A DNA stretch of 64,000 nucleotides from Gigaspora margarita (lineage: Eukaryota > Glomeromycota > Glomeromycetes > Diversisporales > Gigasporaceae), in NCBI GenBank assembly GCA_009809945.1, contig WTPW01000354.1, forward strand, positions 47,281 through 111,280, written 5' to 3'. A program made the position numbers and the translations under genes. This document shows, piece after piece, positions 13,736-26,512 of this stretch. Below the pieces are notes generated by a model. That model made no database searches. It was given only the letters and a program-made list of their open reading frames with translations, and was not told the DNA's origin. Position 1 is the stretch's first letter. Each line of letters begins with the position of its first letter.

Positions 13736-14045
13736 ATCATATTTATATTCTGGCCTTTTGGATATTGGCCAAATGTTGTTTTGAGCCACTGTTGTGGTAG
13801 TTGTTCTAGATTAATACAACTGTTGAATATCTTTAGCAGCAGTAATAGTGCTAACTCTGGGAGTTGTTAAAGAATTTCATTCAAAATTGGTAGTGGTCCA
13901 GTGGCCTTGTTTTTTGGAGTGTTATTGATAGTCTCTTTTAACTCTATTAGCAAGATAGTGTTGGTTAAGGTTGTGTATATTGAGGAGTCAATCTCTGGTC
14001 TTGGCAGGTATGCTTCTTTCTACTCCTCTTCCTATGTCTAAAATT
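13735..14045 (-). pseudogene. LINE (non-LTR) reverse transcriptase relic
   Basis: Minus-strand translation of 13873-13943 gives LKETINNTPKNKATGP, then a stop soon after NEIL. Reading on (with stops) gives IFNSC-like and QW residues before YPKGQN. This follows the order of non-LTR reverse transcriptases (TP.NKATGPDGI.NE, then L..IFN.C....P..W, then PIPK). The copy is short and interrupted. A relative of it could have mobilised the SINEs in this window. Confidence 0.5.
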
Positions 14046-14199
14046 TTAAAAAATAGGTGAGAGTATGTTAAACAAAGAATCAAATTGGCATGGCCTAACT
14101 TATTGGAATTATTTTTTAATAATTCTATTTATTATCTGAATACAAGATAAAAGTCCAAATTTTTTTAAAAATATTAGTATTTTTTTTAGCCTTTATTCA

Positions 14200-17100
14200 A
14201 ACTTGGCTAATATTGTATAGGTCCAATTAAATACCTATATGATTTTTATAAATTCTAATTTATAACCATTTCACATTCTTTTTATTGTATTATTAGATGT
14301 AAATAAATTATATTAATTCAAAACTATTATTTTATGAATTTGTTGAATTGATTTTATAAATTAATGAATATTTTCTGGATAATTAGTATTGGGCAAGTAT
14401 ATGCACATGTTACTATTTTATATTATTATTTTTTTTATGATTATTAAGCTGTACTTTTCTAATATTGCTAATCAACATATATCCTGCTATTACTTCATTA
14501 GGACATAAGTTAAAATCTATTGGTTTTACTTTTTTTTAAAAAAATTATCAGTTTAGATTTTTGAAATGTGATTTTTAAAACAACTTTTACAGGGGGTGAC
14601 AGTGCATTGTGGACACTTTTAAAAATTTATACCAAGCTAAATAAATATAATATCAAGCAAAAATTTTATAAAAAGTTTATTAAATCTAAGGCTTTTAAAT
14701 AAAAAAAAATTATAAAATTCTATACAGTAGTTTTGAAATAATTAAGATAATACGAAATTGTGTAATTTTACTCCAGTACGAAGCTAGTAATATTAAAAAA
14801 ATTATTAAAATTATATTTTTATAGTAAAAATTAATTTTTTATTAAATAAACTAAATTTTTAATTTTATAAAGTTATTTAATATAACAAATTATATATAAT
14901 TTGAAATTTTTATAATTTTTTAAAAAATTTTAAATCTTTATAATTTTTTTAAAGTAAAAGTTAAAATATTAATTTAAATTAATTAATTTCTAAAAGTAAT
15001 AATTTTTATTGCTATATATAATAATTTTATAAATATTTTTTAAAATTTTAAAAATGCTAAAAAAATATATAATTTTTATATTAAATAATATTATTTAAAA
15101 AAAATTAATTTATTTAATAAAAAAATTAAGTTTATATATTACTATATTAAGTAATTCTATTTATTATATAATTTATATTAAATAATATTATTTAAAAAAA
15201 ATTAATTTATTTAATAAAAAAATTAAGTTTATATTATCCGCAAATTTTATATATAGATATTAATCGATATATAACACTTAATCATTTTATATCGATTATA
15301 AAATATCGTTATATATCAATTAATTGGATAAAAATTGATATATATCTAAATTGATATATATCATTTTTTATATTAAATCGTTATATATCTATAAATCGAT
15401 TATAATCAAAAAATTTGAAACAATATATAATGATTAACAGATTTTTAACGATTACATAATGTTTTGACCATCACTGGGTAAAAAAAAAAAAAAAAAAAAA
15501 AAGCGGTTTGTACTATTTTTATCCCTCCCTCCCTTTTTTTCTCTCCTTTCCCTTTTTTTTCTCCTCTCCTTTTTGTTTTCTCTTCTTTTTTTTTTCTCTT
15601 TTTTTTTTTAATATTTCGAATATATTCGAAATATTTTAGGACTGGGCTAGATCTGTAAATCTGTATCCTAAATCATACCAAGGACGCGTTTAATTAATAT
15701 TTTCAAAATGTTTCGATTTTTTTCAAAATGTTTTGATGATCATAGTACAAGATCAGATTAGATCTTTGTTTATTTTTTTTGTTTATAATTTAGATCTTCT
15801 ATTACTTTTACATTGTTTTTTTGTTTTCGCTTTGTTTTTTTTTTGTTACATTTCGTTTCGTTTAGTATCATTTTTTTTCTTTTATTTATTATTATTTTTT
15901 AATTTTTTTTATTTTATTTCTACAAAAAAACACTTTTTGCCATGAAATATAGAGACTTTCTGACACTTTCGCAAGGCAACGCATTGGTGTTGTCCTAGTT
16001 GGTGTCATCACTTGTGTTGTAGTTGATGTCATCGTTGGTGTCGTTGTTGGAATTGTTGCTAGCTTGTGTCGTTGTTGTTCTTGTGGAATAGCTACGTGCC
16101 TCTTGGTATTCTTGTAGATGGTATTGCATAGATTTTTAGTGTTCTTGTAGGTGTTCCATTTGTTTTTTTCTCTTGCGTTCGTATGGGATAGTCTTGCTCG
16201 TTTCTCTTGCATTCATATAGGGTAGTCTTGCTCATTTTCTTGCATTCGTATGGGGTCATATGGGTAATTTTTCTTGTTCCTCTTGTGTTTGTACAGGCGG
16301 TATAACACTAACACTTCTGAGAATAGTTTTTTTATTTTTTTTACTTACTATTTTTTAGAAAGTAGTGAATATAAGCAAATATAAGTGAATAGAAGCGAAT
16401 ATGAGCGAATAGAAGCAAATATAATAGAGATTTGGGGTTTTATTTTTATTTTTATTCAGTTTGCTTATATTCCGTTGTTTTCTTTTTACTTATTTCTTTA
16501 ATTTTTATTTTTTTATTATTCTAGTACATTGCGAAAATCTTCAATGATTACTAAATTATAAGAAACGAACTCTTACTTTAGGAAAATAGAGATTTGGAGC
16601 TTTGTTTTTTTTTATTTAGTTTGCTTACGTTTTTGTTTTTGTTTGTTTTTCTTTTTTTTTACTTATTTTTTTAATTTTATTTTATTTATTCCTGGCTTTT
16701 TTCGAAACTTTGCAAGAAAATGATCTGACTTTTCTGGTACTTGCAAGAACAACAACTCTAACTTCTCCGACACTTTGCAAGAAGTAGTGAATATAAACGA
16801 TGAAGTGCGAAAGTAGTTAAAAATTATTGCTATTTTTTCGGTTTTGTTTTTTTTTGTTATTTTTTTCGGAGGGTTTTTTTTGGTTTTTCATTTTTTTTTA
16901 TAATAATATATAATAAAAATATGTAATATAATATAATATATAATAAAATATATTTAATTTAAAATATAATGTATAATAATAATAATAAATAAAAAAAATA
17001 TAAAATTTAACATTAAAATGCGAAACCTTGTGAAAATATGCGAAATCCTGTAAACTGTTTAAAAATAAGTATAAAGTATAATAGTATTGATTAGAATTAT

Positions 17101-17530
17101 TTTTCATGATTTTTAATCTGATTACTATCGATTATTACTGATTATTATCGATTACTGACTTAATCGATAGTCCTCATCATGGGGGATTTTAATCGATTAC
17201 TAACCAATAACCAATAAACATCGATAGTAATCCCCTTACAAATTTTGGTGATGATATTACTATATTTAGTAATTCTATTTTTATATAATTAATATTAAAA
17301 TTACTAGTTTAGTACTAGTATAACATTACACAAATTTGTATTACCTTAATTATTTTAAAAACAACTGCATAGAATTTTATAATTTTTTTTATTTAAAAGC
17401 CTTAGATTTATTAAACTTTTTATATAATTTTTAGCTTGATATTATATTTAAAAACATGTTCTTCTGTCAGCTGTTAGTGAGTAAGTTCAAACTTTATTGA
17501 ATATATTATAATATGGGACTTTGCTTTGAA
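14200..17530 (+). pseudogene. Decayed fragment of micro-exon gene (helix region), split by an insertion
   Basis: 14.12-14.59 kb aligns with 44.07-44.50 kb of the main gene. Recognisable are a shortened exon near 14297 (TTAG, two bases, GTAAAT), the 6-nt exon TATTGG with donor GCAAGT near 14386, and an exon at about 14501 whose donor is mutated to ATAAGT. The match resumes at 17.45-17.52 kb with TTAG-TGA-GTAAGT. The gap is a palindromic element (about 14593-17450). No coding start is visible. I read it as a relic with several broken splice sites. Confidence 0.5.
14593..17452. mobile_element. ~2.9 kb palindromic-ended element splitting a micro-exon relic
   Basis: About 150 bp near the left end (GCAAAAATTTTATAAAAAGT, AATCTAAGGCTTTTAAATAA) is found in inverse at 17.29-17.45 kb. 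The interior holds an ATCGATATATAA-rich stretch, an A run (15481-15502), T/C-rich sequence and low-complexity repeats such as GAATATAAGC near 16370. The ends match the 30.3-32.3 kb element. No transposase ORF. Confidence 0.5.
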
Positions 17531-17939
17531 AATGACCCTAAAGTACTAGAATTTTTTTTGAGTAAATCGTAAATAAAGATTGTGTAACCAAAACAACCCA
17601 AATTTGATTTGCTGCTAATTTTAGATATGATCTTTGCAATCCTTTTTTGTTATTGGATAAAAATTAAAATTGTGTAATAATGTCCATTCAAAATTAATTG
17701 TAAAATATTTATCTGCTATATCGATCATTTCCATTCTATATTCAAAAAATCTTCTGGACTTCTATAACTCATTTTAATATTAAGCTAACTGGTTACAATA
17801 TTTGCACAAAATGAACTTTGTGTTTTATAAATTGATATTTAACAAAAATCTTAATTTTGGTTTGGGGACCACAGAACCCTATTTTTAAGTCAAAGATCCC
17901 ATATGATCTTTTAAAATTATTCTAATAATATGTATATAT

Positions 17940-18205
17940 TCTGCTATGATTTTATTAAGTCATAAGTTAAAATTCATTGGTTTCATTATTTTTAAAAAAA
18001 TTATAATTATAGATTTTTGAATTGCGATTTTCTAATTAACTTTACAATATAATAAAACATGTTCTTCTGTCAACTGTTAGTGTGTAAGTGTAAACTTTAT
18101 TGAATTTATTATAAGTTATTTTTTAAATTATTCTAACAATAACTTATGTATTTAAATTCTCAGAATTATGTAAATATAAAATTTATCAATTGGTTTTTGA
18201 AAATT
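17940..18205 (+). pseudogene. Second decayed micro-exon fragment
   Basis: Aligns with 44.39-44.66 kb. It keeps a TTAG-TGT-GTAAGTGTAAA exon near 18079 and the 6-nt exon AATTAT before GTAAATATAAA near 18166 (AATCAC in the main gene). The exon near 17962 has lost its donor (ATAAGT). It lies about 400 bp after the previous fragment, so the locus seems to have been partly duplicated before decaying. Confidence 0.5.
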
Positions 18206-18769
18206 GTCATTTTATGCTTTTAATGTAATGATTTGAACCAGATTAACTAACCTGAATACAATTGGTCTAAAAACTGTATTATTTCGGTTAGATCTGTTGA
18301 CCCAGGCCAACTGAATTAGTTATGCCATCCAAATTAACCAGGCTAGCCGAATTGGCTAGGGGCAATCTTATTGGCCAGACCAACCAAATTGGCTAGATCA
18401 ACCACGCTAGTCAGCTTAATTATAGACTTAAACATATATAAGCCACAAAAATTGATGCTGGTTCACTAGTTAATCGGGTCAACCTTATTGGTCAGATTTA
18501 ATAACATGAATATTGAAGATTTTCTGTGTTATGATTGGTGTTTAATTTTGGGGAGATGACGTTAACCAACTAATCAACTTTAAATGGCCTAATAAAAATA
18601 ACAATACAGTCACCAGTTTGGTACCCAAAATTCAATGTGACTAAGGTGGCAGTGTTTATACAGAGGTCAATTTTCTTATACCTTATAATAATTGGTAAAA
18701 TGAAAATAATATTTTTTTATAATTAGTGATTATATCAAAAGTGACTATAACGAGGTCTAATTGTACGCA

Positions 18770-19280
18770 ATCTGCGTCAATTAATTGAGTGCGCTTTATT
18801 TTGGGTATGTTCATGTGCGTTATTTTGAAATAAGTGTTGTTTTTTTGAATTCAATAAAGTTAATCTTCCATAAATGAATGTAATTAAGAAAAAGTGCACT
18901 TATGGAATGCCACTTATGGAATGTAATCTACATATGGGTGTTACATAATAAAACAGCCTTGTAAATCATTTGAGTAAATCGGATTATCTGCGTAATACAT
19001 ATAAAATTTTTTTATTTCAAGTGCATTTTGTGAATCTTTTTACAATATATTTAGCCCTTATTACTTATGACAATCATTTTTATTGAAAAGATATCAATAC
19101 ATTAGGCAGATCAAATGATGTACACTTATAGAAAAGAAGTACATGTAAAGTGCACTTATAGAAAAAAAATGCATGTGAGATGCACTCTTAGAAAAAAAGT
19201 GCATTTGAAGCGCATTTATAAAAAAGAAAGCGCATATAAAGTGCACTTAAAGAAAGAAGTAATTTATCATTTATGGGGAT
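18770..19280 (+). repeat. Dispersed repeat with AGTGCACTTATAGAAA tandem motifs
   Basis: 19.11-19.26 kb holds several AGTGCACTTATAGAAAA-like repeats, translated as the spurious Lys/His-rich ORF 19115-19315. The segment from 18.78 kb matches 35.70-35.95 kb in inverse (GTGCGTTATTTCGAAATAAG region). Confidence 0.7.
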
Positions 19281-20276
19281 CGCTAAAGCGGGGTAAAAAA
19301 AAGTTACGTTTCTAATGTGTTTAGAGGTTACTTGTTTGATGTAGTTAGGGTTAGAAGACTATATAGATATCAAGAATGTAATTTATACAGTATGTAGATT
19401 AGTATATTGAATTTACCCGCTTTAGTGGACCCCATTTATGGAAGTTCAACTGTTTATCATTCTTCCAAAATTGATTATATACTACTGCGTGTTAATTCAG
19501 CGTTAATTCGAGACCATGTAAACTACTTTTGAAGGTTTCGATTCAAAATAATGCCCATAAGCGTTATTTCAAGCTTAAAGTGTATTACAAAATAGAGATG
19601 GGCAAGTTAGCAACATATTATTACTTATTATTTTTATAACAGATACAAAAATCAATCAGAAAAATTTGAGTTTAAAAAATTTATTCTCTAGATTACATTT
19701 GAATCGTAATATGTAAAAATAATTCGTTATAAGCAATAAATTGGTATTAATACATAAATGTAAACATTGGATAAAATAATAAATAATTGGTACTTACATT
19801 ATTACTTTGCCAATCTCTATTGCAAAAGCAAACTTGATCAGAAGAATTGTGTTTTTTAGTTGTATCCGTTAATCATGTGAATCATAATCAATCGTAATAA
19901 AAAATAGTAATAATAATATGTACAAATAGGTAAAGGTTAAAAAATTCTATATTGTTTACATAAATTGTTACAATGCACATCCTTAGACCGAACTGATTAC
20001 TGACTCCGAATTCATTGAACGAGAAATTGAAAATCATCACGTCATATGAATTAAAGGAAGTATTTATAGATTTTTATTGATGATGCACAACCATAATAAA
20101 GAGAAAGAGAACATATTGAACAATTCGCATTAATATGAAGCCTTTTAAAATGCCACATTAAAGAGATCTTTTTTTTCTGTATAAAAAGAAACTGAATTAT
20201 CAAATAATTATGTTCAAAATTTACTTAGAAAGATTTTGAACCATATAACATAACCTTTTACAAATCCAAAATAATT

Positions 20277-20684
20277 ATGAATAAAATCTTAATAATTATA
20301 TTATTTGTTATATTTCCCATAGCTTATGCTAATCTCAATTTTCAAGATTGCTCACTTTATTCCATCACTAATTCTGATTTTGGCAATGTTTATTTCGACC
20401 CAGATCTTCCTTAATTTGGAGTTCCAATGCTATTTAATTTTTCTGTCAGTGGCTTAAAACCTACAACAACTTCTATCTCTCTTTTCTTTGCATTTTTTGG
20501 TGAAGATGATAATGTTCACTTCGATGCGCATATAATGCAAGTTAAAAGTAACTTAACAGAATTGGATTTAACAGGTATACATGTCCATGCGCTGTTGATT
20601 ATGAGTAGTTATACGATTATGGTTGCTTTGGTGGATGAGTCTGATTATATTACTTGTATAACTTTTCCCTGTTTTTCTACTTAG
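20277..20684 (+). pseudogene. Secreted ML (MD-2-related lipid-recognition)-like protein, one nonsense mutation
   Basis: ATG at 20277 begins a clear signal peptide (MNKILIIILFVIFPIAYA), then NFQDCSLYSITN. An in-frame TAA at 20412 (codon 46) interrupts an otherwise continuous 135-codon frame that ends at TAG 20682. Downstream residues (FNFSVSGLKPTT; YTIMVALVDESDYITC near the end) match the layout of fungal ML-domain lipid-binding proteins: early Cys, beta-strand FSVSG, C-terminal IxVAxxD...C. Usual fungal family length is about 130-170 aa, so only the single stop breaks it. It could be a sequencing error or a recent pseudogene. Family call is by pattern memory, moderate certainty. Confidence 0.5.
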
Positions 20685-21769
20685 TCTACTTATTCTTTTA
20701 GTTTTTTTTCCTTCATTTTATATTGTTTATTTTTTTATTTATTTTTTTTTTTATGCAGAATATGTCAGATAGTCATAGCAGAATAAATCAAGTTTTGTGC
20801 ATAATAGTTGTCAAATAATTCACAATAGTTTTTTGATTATGTTTAATAAGGGTGATATTGGTGTACTGTCCTGGTACAAGTTGTCACAATCTAGGCATAA
20901 TACAGAAAAGCAGCATTAGGCCACATAAAGTTAAATTTTTTGGTCTTCATAGCCTAAAATTTTAAAATGACTTGGTGACTCAGTTTTTACAAAAAAATTA
21001 TATAGAAATATTTTTTTCAAGTTTGATCAGTCTATTTGTCATATATGTGAAACAACTAATATTTACAAATACACTTAATAAGTTTAACCTTAAGGATTCT
21101 AAAAAAAATGCTTCCAAAAAATTTGCAAGTAGTTCAGTTTTTCTCAGCATCAGCAGATCTCAATATCAGCTGTGGCAGATCCGTATCATTTCATTGACAA
21201 TCTGTTAATGTAACTCAATTCACAGACAATAATTTTTTATCAAAATTATTTTGTAGACAATTAATTCACATGTTCATTTCATAAACATTTATTTAACTAA
21301 TAACTTATTTTACTAATGGTTTATCTCACGTGCAAATTTTTTTTTATAAATTGCACTAACTTTAACTCTAAATTTAAATCAATTACTTTGTGAAATGAGT
21401 TGCCAGTGCAATATACTGCCTAAAAATATGCTATCAGTCTATGAAAAAACTTGTTGGTAAATTAATCACTGTAGTGATTGTAACTGTCTCGAGCCTTTTA
21501 GATATTGAATGATTTGTTTTACATATTAGACTATTGCAATTAGATTATTGGGCTAGAGCAGAGGGGGGTGGAATGAAGTGGAATGAAAGACTATCTATTA
21601 TGTACTATATTTAGGTGATGTTCACCCCTGTAATAAATGGTACTAAGTTTGTCAATCCCTGTAGAATTAATTAATCAGAAGTCTAATAATAACAAGTAAT
21701 CATATTAATTAATGATAATAATAAATTTAAATAGTTCTTTTAGTATCACACGGTGCATTTTTTCAATTA

Positions 21770-21968
21770 TATATGTTGTGCGTCAGATTGAAACTTGTGT
21801 CAGATTGAAACTGATGCACGTCAGATGACTATCATTTGACCAGCATTAAATAACCGGCAACAGCTGGCCTAAACAAACTTCTAACATTACTGTAATTTTA
21901 CCCTAACTCTAATCTAATTTAGGCCAGATTTCATCTGACGCAAGAATCGATCTGACGCACAACATATA
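21770..21968. mobile_element. 199 bp MITE
   Basis: Perfect 19-bp TIR TATATGTTGTGCGTCAGAT at both ends, extra internal CAGATTGAAAC repeats, and a CCCTAACTCTAATCT tract near the middle. Confidence 0.85.
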
Positions 21969-22044
21969 TACTCGAATCATCTTTTTATTTTGAATCGATC
22001 TTTTTATTTAAATTCACTATTAGATAGATGTTTTTGGATTGGTG

Positions 22045-23264
22045 TGGCTTACTTCACTGATAATCAACACACCAACAATCAACACACCAACACCCCACTT
22101 CACCGACAATCAATTTACTGACAGGCTTGTCTTACAGTCAACCAGTTTACTGACACTCACTTACAGACAAGCTGACTTAATCAACAAGCTCATTTTGTCA
22201 ACAATTAATTTACTGACAATACATTTCACTGACAATACATTTCACTGACAATATAATTTACTGACAAGCTTATTTTGACAACAATATAATTTATCAACAG
22301 TACATTTCACTGACAATACATTTCACTATTTTAGTTATTTGTGCAGGTAACACAAAATCTGATTTTGTGAACAAACTAAGTGTATGAGATAAAATTTAGG
22401 GTTAGGGTCTTAATGTTAGAGGCTATAAGGTTAGAATAATGTTTATTATACATTTTCTTTATTTTTAATTAATGCCAAGATCGATTTAAACATTAGTTTT
22501 TGCAAATTGTTATTTTTTTCCTCTTTTATGCATGCTCAGGTTCTTCATCAGATTGATTCGGAATAGCCAAAATTTTGCACTCTTTGATTTGCTATTTCTA
22601 TCCAGAAGTTTGTATTATCCTGCAAGTAAGTGATGCATTTCACTAGCAATTAGATCAAGTATTGATTGCTTTTCTTTTCTTGTTTTTTTTTTTTTAAATG
22701 ATGCTTTACTCAATACTAATTTTTTCTTTTCTGTGTTACATAAATCCAAAACAGCAGTAAGACTTTGTATAAATATAAATTAGGTCAAGTATCAATCTTT
22801 TTTTTTTGTTTTACATAAATAATTTGATTCTTCACTTAGCACTTGTTTTGTCTTTTTTTTATTACATAAATCTAAGCCAGGAATAAGCCTTCACATAATT
22901 ATGTATTAGGTCAAGTATTGATCACTTTTTTCATATAAAATATCTTGATTCTTTTTTATTTGGTGCTTTTTATTATATTAATTCAAGCTAGCTAATAGAT
23001 AACTTGTTAGTGAATTATATTGTCAGAAAATGTACTATCAGTGAAATGTACTTTCAGTGAATTATATGGTCATCAAAATAAGCTTGTCAGTAAATCAATC
23101 TTGTCAGTAAAATGTATTATTAGTAAATTAATTGTTAACAAAATAATTTGTCAATTAAGGCAGCTTATCTGTAAGTTGAGTATTGGTGAACTAGTTGTCT
23201 GCAAAACAAGCTGGTCAGTAAATTGATTGTTGGTGAAGTGGAGTATCAGTGAGTTGAGTGTTGG
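22045..23264. mobile_element. 1.2 kb foldback-like element
   Basis: About 230 bp at each end is made of short repeats (TTTACTGACAA, CAATACATTTCACTG) and the two ends are mutually inverted, for example CCACTTCACCGACAATCAA (22095) versus CCACTTCACCAACAATCAA in inverse (23230). The middle is T-rich without a gene. The ORFs at 22039 and 23020 are translations of the repeats. Confidence 0.7.
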
Positions 23265-23376
23265 AGAAATAATATGAACCCATGTTGAACTCATCATTAA
23301 ATAATAGGTTGGATTTAACTATTTATAATTATATTTACAGTATATAATCTATTATAGTAAAGCATAGATCCATTAT

Positions 23377-23789
23377 TAGGGATGTTAATGGAGTAAGGTA
23401 CTCCAGAGTAACTATGGAGTATAACCCACTCCATACCAGTGTGGTCTAGACATGACACCACCTTGGATTACTAAGATATTATTAATAGGAGTAATTGCTC
23501 TGGAGTAATACACTAATACAAAATAGATTATACTCCGTAGTATTATTGTATATATATTTTTTACTGTATTTCCAAAATAAGATAGCATATTTTCAGGAAA
23601 ATACGGTACTATAAACTCTGGAGTATTACATAGTGCTTAATACATAGTACTCCGGGTTATACTCTGGGTTATACTCCGGGTTACACTTTGGAGTATGCTC
23701 TGATTCATACTTCAGTGTGGTGTGGTGTTAAGGGATACTCTGCCAGAGTATGCATCACACCACCCTGGAGCACTCCATTAACATCCCTA
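23377..23789. mobile_element. 413 bp hAT-type MITE with 8-bp target duplication
   Basis: TIR TAGGGATGTTAATGGAGT is perfect at both ends (23377-23394 and 23772-23789) and is flanked by TCCATTAT on both sides (23369-23376, 23790-23797). An 8-bp duplication is the hAT signature. The interior has more GGAGTAT/ACTCC inverted repeats. Confidence 0.85.
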
Positions 23790-24093
23790 TCCATTATCCA
23801 TTTTTATTAGTACAGTCGTCCCCCTCTATAGTCACCTCCTCTATAGTCACAAAGTTAATATAGTCACTTTTTTTTTTTACCAACTCTTTTTATATTATTT
23901 ATACCTCTATATAGGTACAATCGCCTTATAGTCACTATCACAATTTTTTGCTAACCATCTATATAATACCTATAATAAAATTACCCCACTAAAGTCACAT
24001 CAATTATGTTTGGTTTACGAATCTAACTCTCACTTTATATACAACTAACTCATTAGAAATAACTAAATTTTGTTATTCTCAATAGTGTTATTA

Positions 24094-24232
24094 CAGTGAA
24101 ACCTCCATAAGTGCACCCTCTATAAGTGCACTTAAATTTGGGCCAAGACATATAGATGATCTCCTTAAAGACACTTTTTCTAAGTGCACTAAAGTTCAGT
24201 CCCAAAAGCATGCACTTATAGAGGTTTTACTG
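24094..24232. mobile_element. 139 bp pogo-like MITE
   Basis: TIRs CAGTGAAACCTCCATAAGTG / CAGTAAAACCTCTATAAGTG (inverse) with TA on both sides; nested inside the 2.7 kb element. Confidence 0.8.
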
Positions 24233-24628
24233 TACATACTGGTACTTATTGTTTTTATAAGAGTTCTAGACCTTCACTTATTGAGATTGATAAAATTTAG
24301 GAAATTTATTTTCGATGTGCTACTAGTTTATGCATCATCTTTACATAGAAAAATTAAATTTCTTGCACTACATACATATGTATCTTATTAATTTCATCCT
24401 TAAATTATTAATCAAAAAAATTTTTTTTTAAATAACTTTAAAAAAAAAATAAGAACAGCATTGATATCATTAGTGCTTAGTTTTGGTTATTTGCCTATTT
24501 AAGTCATTTGAGAATGCAATCTTAGATAAGTAAAATTTCTTTTCATTTAAGTCTTCCTTTTATGCAAGTGCAGCATGTACTTACCCCTCTTCTATTAGTC
24601 CAGACTTATTGATTATCAGGATTTTTCA

Positions 24629-25621
24629 TTGAACAATGAAAAAATCCAAATCACAAGTCTATACACTCAACCTTTATTCAATATAGTTAAGATCAGTATT
24701 ACAGTATTAAAAAAAATAGGGCAAGATGGATTTGCAACAGTATTTTATGCCAAATGGCTAGATAAAGAACAAAACTTTTTAAGAGACGTTTCACTTAAAT
24801 TGATCAATAGATCAAAATCTTATAACAAAAAATTTATAAAGGAGGTAATTTTTATTTGTATGCTCATTATTTTCTTTAATAATTTTTAAATATTAAGTAC
24901 TTTAATTTAACATTAAGTTAAAGGCATATTGTGATACTGTATTAGCTCTAAACTTCTTCATTTTTAAAATGCTATGGAATATCAAAAGATGATACTAGTG
25001 ATTATATCCCTTGTTCTAAATATGCTTCAATGGGTTCATTGCATCAAAATCTTCGCTCTGTAGCACTATAAAATGGAAGGACAAATTAACATTATTGCTT
25101 CTGATCTTCAAATAATTTATTCTAAAGAACTTATTCATCGAGATTTGCATAGTGGTAATATTCTACAAGAACATTTACATAGTGCTTATATTGCAGATTT
25201 GGGACTTTCTATAATAGCAAATATAGCACTAAATGCTGAAAAACATGGAATTTATAGAATTTTACCATGAAGCTTTAGATAGAGATCATTATTCAATAGC
25301 ATCAGATATTTATTCATTTGGCATAATTATGTGGAAAATATTATATGAAATACCTGTATCTTATTATCGATCATTTGGACCACAACTTCAAATTAAAATA
25401 TGCAGCAACTACTTACGGCCAACTATTATTGAGAATACTCTATAATATTACATAAATCTGATGAAAAAGTGTTGGGAAAGGGAATCATCAAACTGTCCAC
25501 TAGCAATAAAAACCTGTGAAATCCTTGCAGAATAGATGAATGATGAAAATATTTTATTAGATCTAACTAAATCGGATGAAGTATTAAAAATTTTTAAAAG
25601 TACACATATATAGACGTGTCC
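24629..25621 (+). pseudogene. Protein kinase pseudogene (Glomeromycotina TKL-like family)
   Basis: Kinase subdomains appear in order but in shifting frames: P-loop IGQDGFATVFYAKW with VSLKLI (24716-24840); a likely intron at 24845; CYGISKDDTSDYI and KYASMGSLHQNLRS (24970-25060); catalytic loop HRDLHSGNIL and IADLGLS (25135-25210); then a +1 shift into EALDRDHYSIASDIYSFG and IIMW (25266-25345); finally NLMKKCWERESS (25455-25490). Stops at about 25069 and 25443 and a frameshift near 25260 disable it. DLG replaces DFG, as is common in this fungal family. The whole relic lies between two 23-bp inverted repeats with TA flanks. Confidence 0.75.
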
Positions 25622-25894
25622 TGATGATATTGTATAAATACTTCTTTGACTACTTTGGTTCTTTTTAACTAGGAAAGATTCTCTATTTTTATAAGTTGAT
25701 ATAACAAAAATTGTAAATGAGATTTTTATTTCAAAATTATGTAACTTTTTATATACTGTATCATGCGACGCTTGGAGGCCTGATCCATTAAATAACCAAT
25801 CAGATATTCAATAAATATCCAATATTTGGATTAAAGTACCAGCCCTATGCTATATCAAGGGGATGATGCATTTATATATTTTTGATTATTTAGA

Positions 25895-25926
25895 TAAGGG
25901 TTAGTTAGGGTTAGGGTTAGGGCTTG
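25895..25926 (+). repeat. Short interstitial TTAGGG tract
   Basis: GGGTTAGTTAGGGTTAGGG followed by TTAGGG, 4-5 telomere-type repeats, just after the kinase relic. Confidence 0.85.
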
Positions 25927-26512
25927 CCTTATAAATATAATTGCCTTCCCTGCATGCTCCTAGACAGGTTTAGACCCTGTTTTTTGTGTTTTCAGTCTTT
26001 TCACTTTTTTCTTTTTGTATCATCGTGGCTGATCTGTAAAGATCAAATTTTATGATTTGGTTGGCTTTCTATCAAGTGAACACACCTAGCTTTATACAAC
26101 CCCTATTTCAAAAATTTTTTGTGTTTGGGCATCCTAATTCAGATACACCAAATTGGATATCTGATTAAATCCAATGAATTCAGTATTCGGATCTTATTAA
26201 CTAATAAGTTGGTGCCTGTAATGTAATACAGTACTGTATATGATTTTATACTTTATAAAATAATGCGAATAAAATAATAAACAAATTTTATAAGATTAAT
26301 ATTTTTTATACTGTATTAATTTTTGCTTTACTATACAGTATTTTGTTAACGCATTAATTATTATATTTTTGCTTAAACCTCTATATAGTTACCTTATATA
26401 TATATATATAATTGTGATATATAGAGGTAACCTCTATATTAGTCACACCTCTATATAATCATGATTTTTTGTATCCCAGAGGTGTGACTATAGAGGGGGA
26501 CAACTGTATTTT

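Larger units (their letters stand above)
23813..26506. mobile_element. 2.7 kb TIR element (TA duplication) enclosing the kinase relic
   Basis: The left end CAGTCGTCCCCCTCTATAGT (to CAC) and the right end in inverse CAGTTGTCCCCCTCTATAGT match at 22 of 23 positions, and both are flanked by TA. Subterminal CCTCTATA repeats lie at each end. CAGT... ends with TA duplication are characteristic of Tc1/mariner-pogo type elements. Either one element captured host kinase sequence, or two related MITEs happen to bracket it. Confidence 0.5.

Noticed and set aside
15892-16212. 106-aa minus ORF rich in Thr/Pro
   Set aside because: Low-complexity T-rich sequence with no conserved domain; inside a probable mobile element.
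16898-17107. Tyr-rich minus ORF
   Set aside because: Translation of ATATAATA microsatellite-like DNA.
19115-19315. Lys/His-rich 66-aa ORF
   Set aside because: Composed of short tandem repeat motifs shared with an inverse repeat at 35.7 kb.
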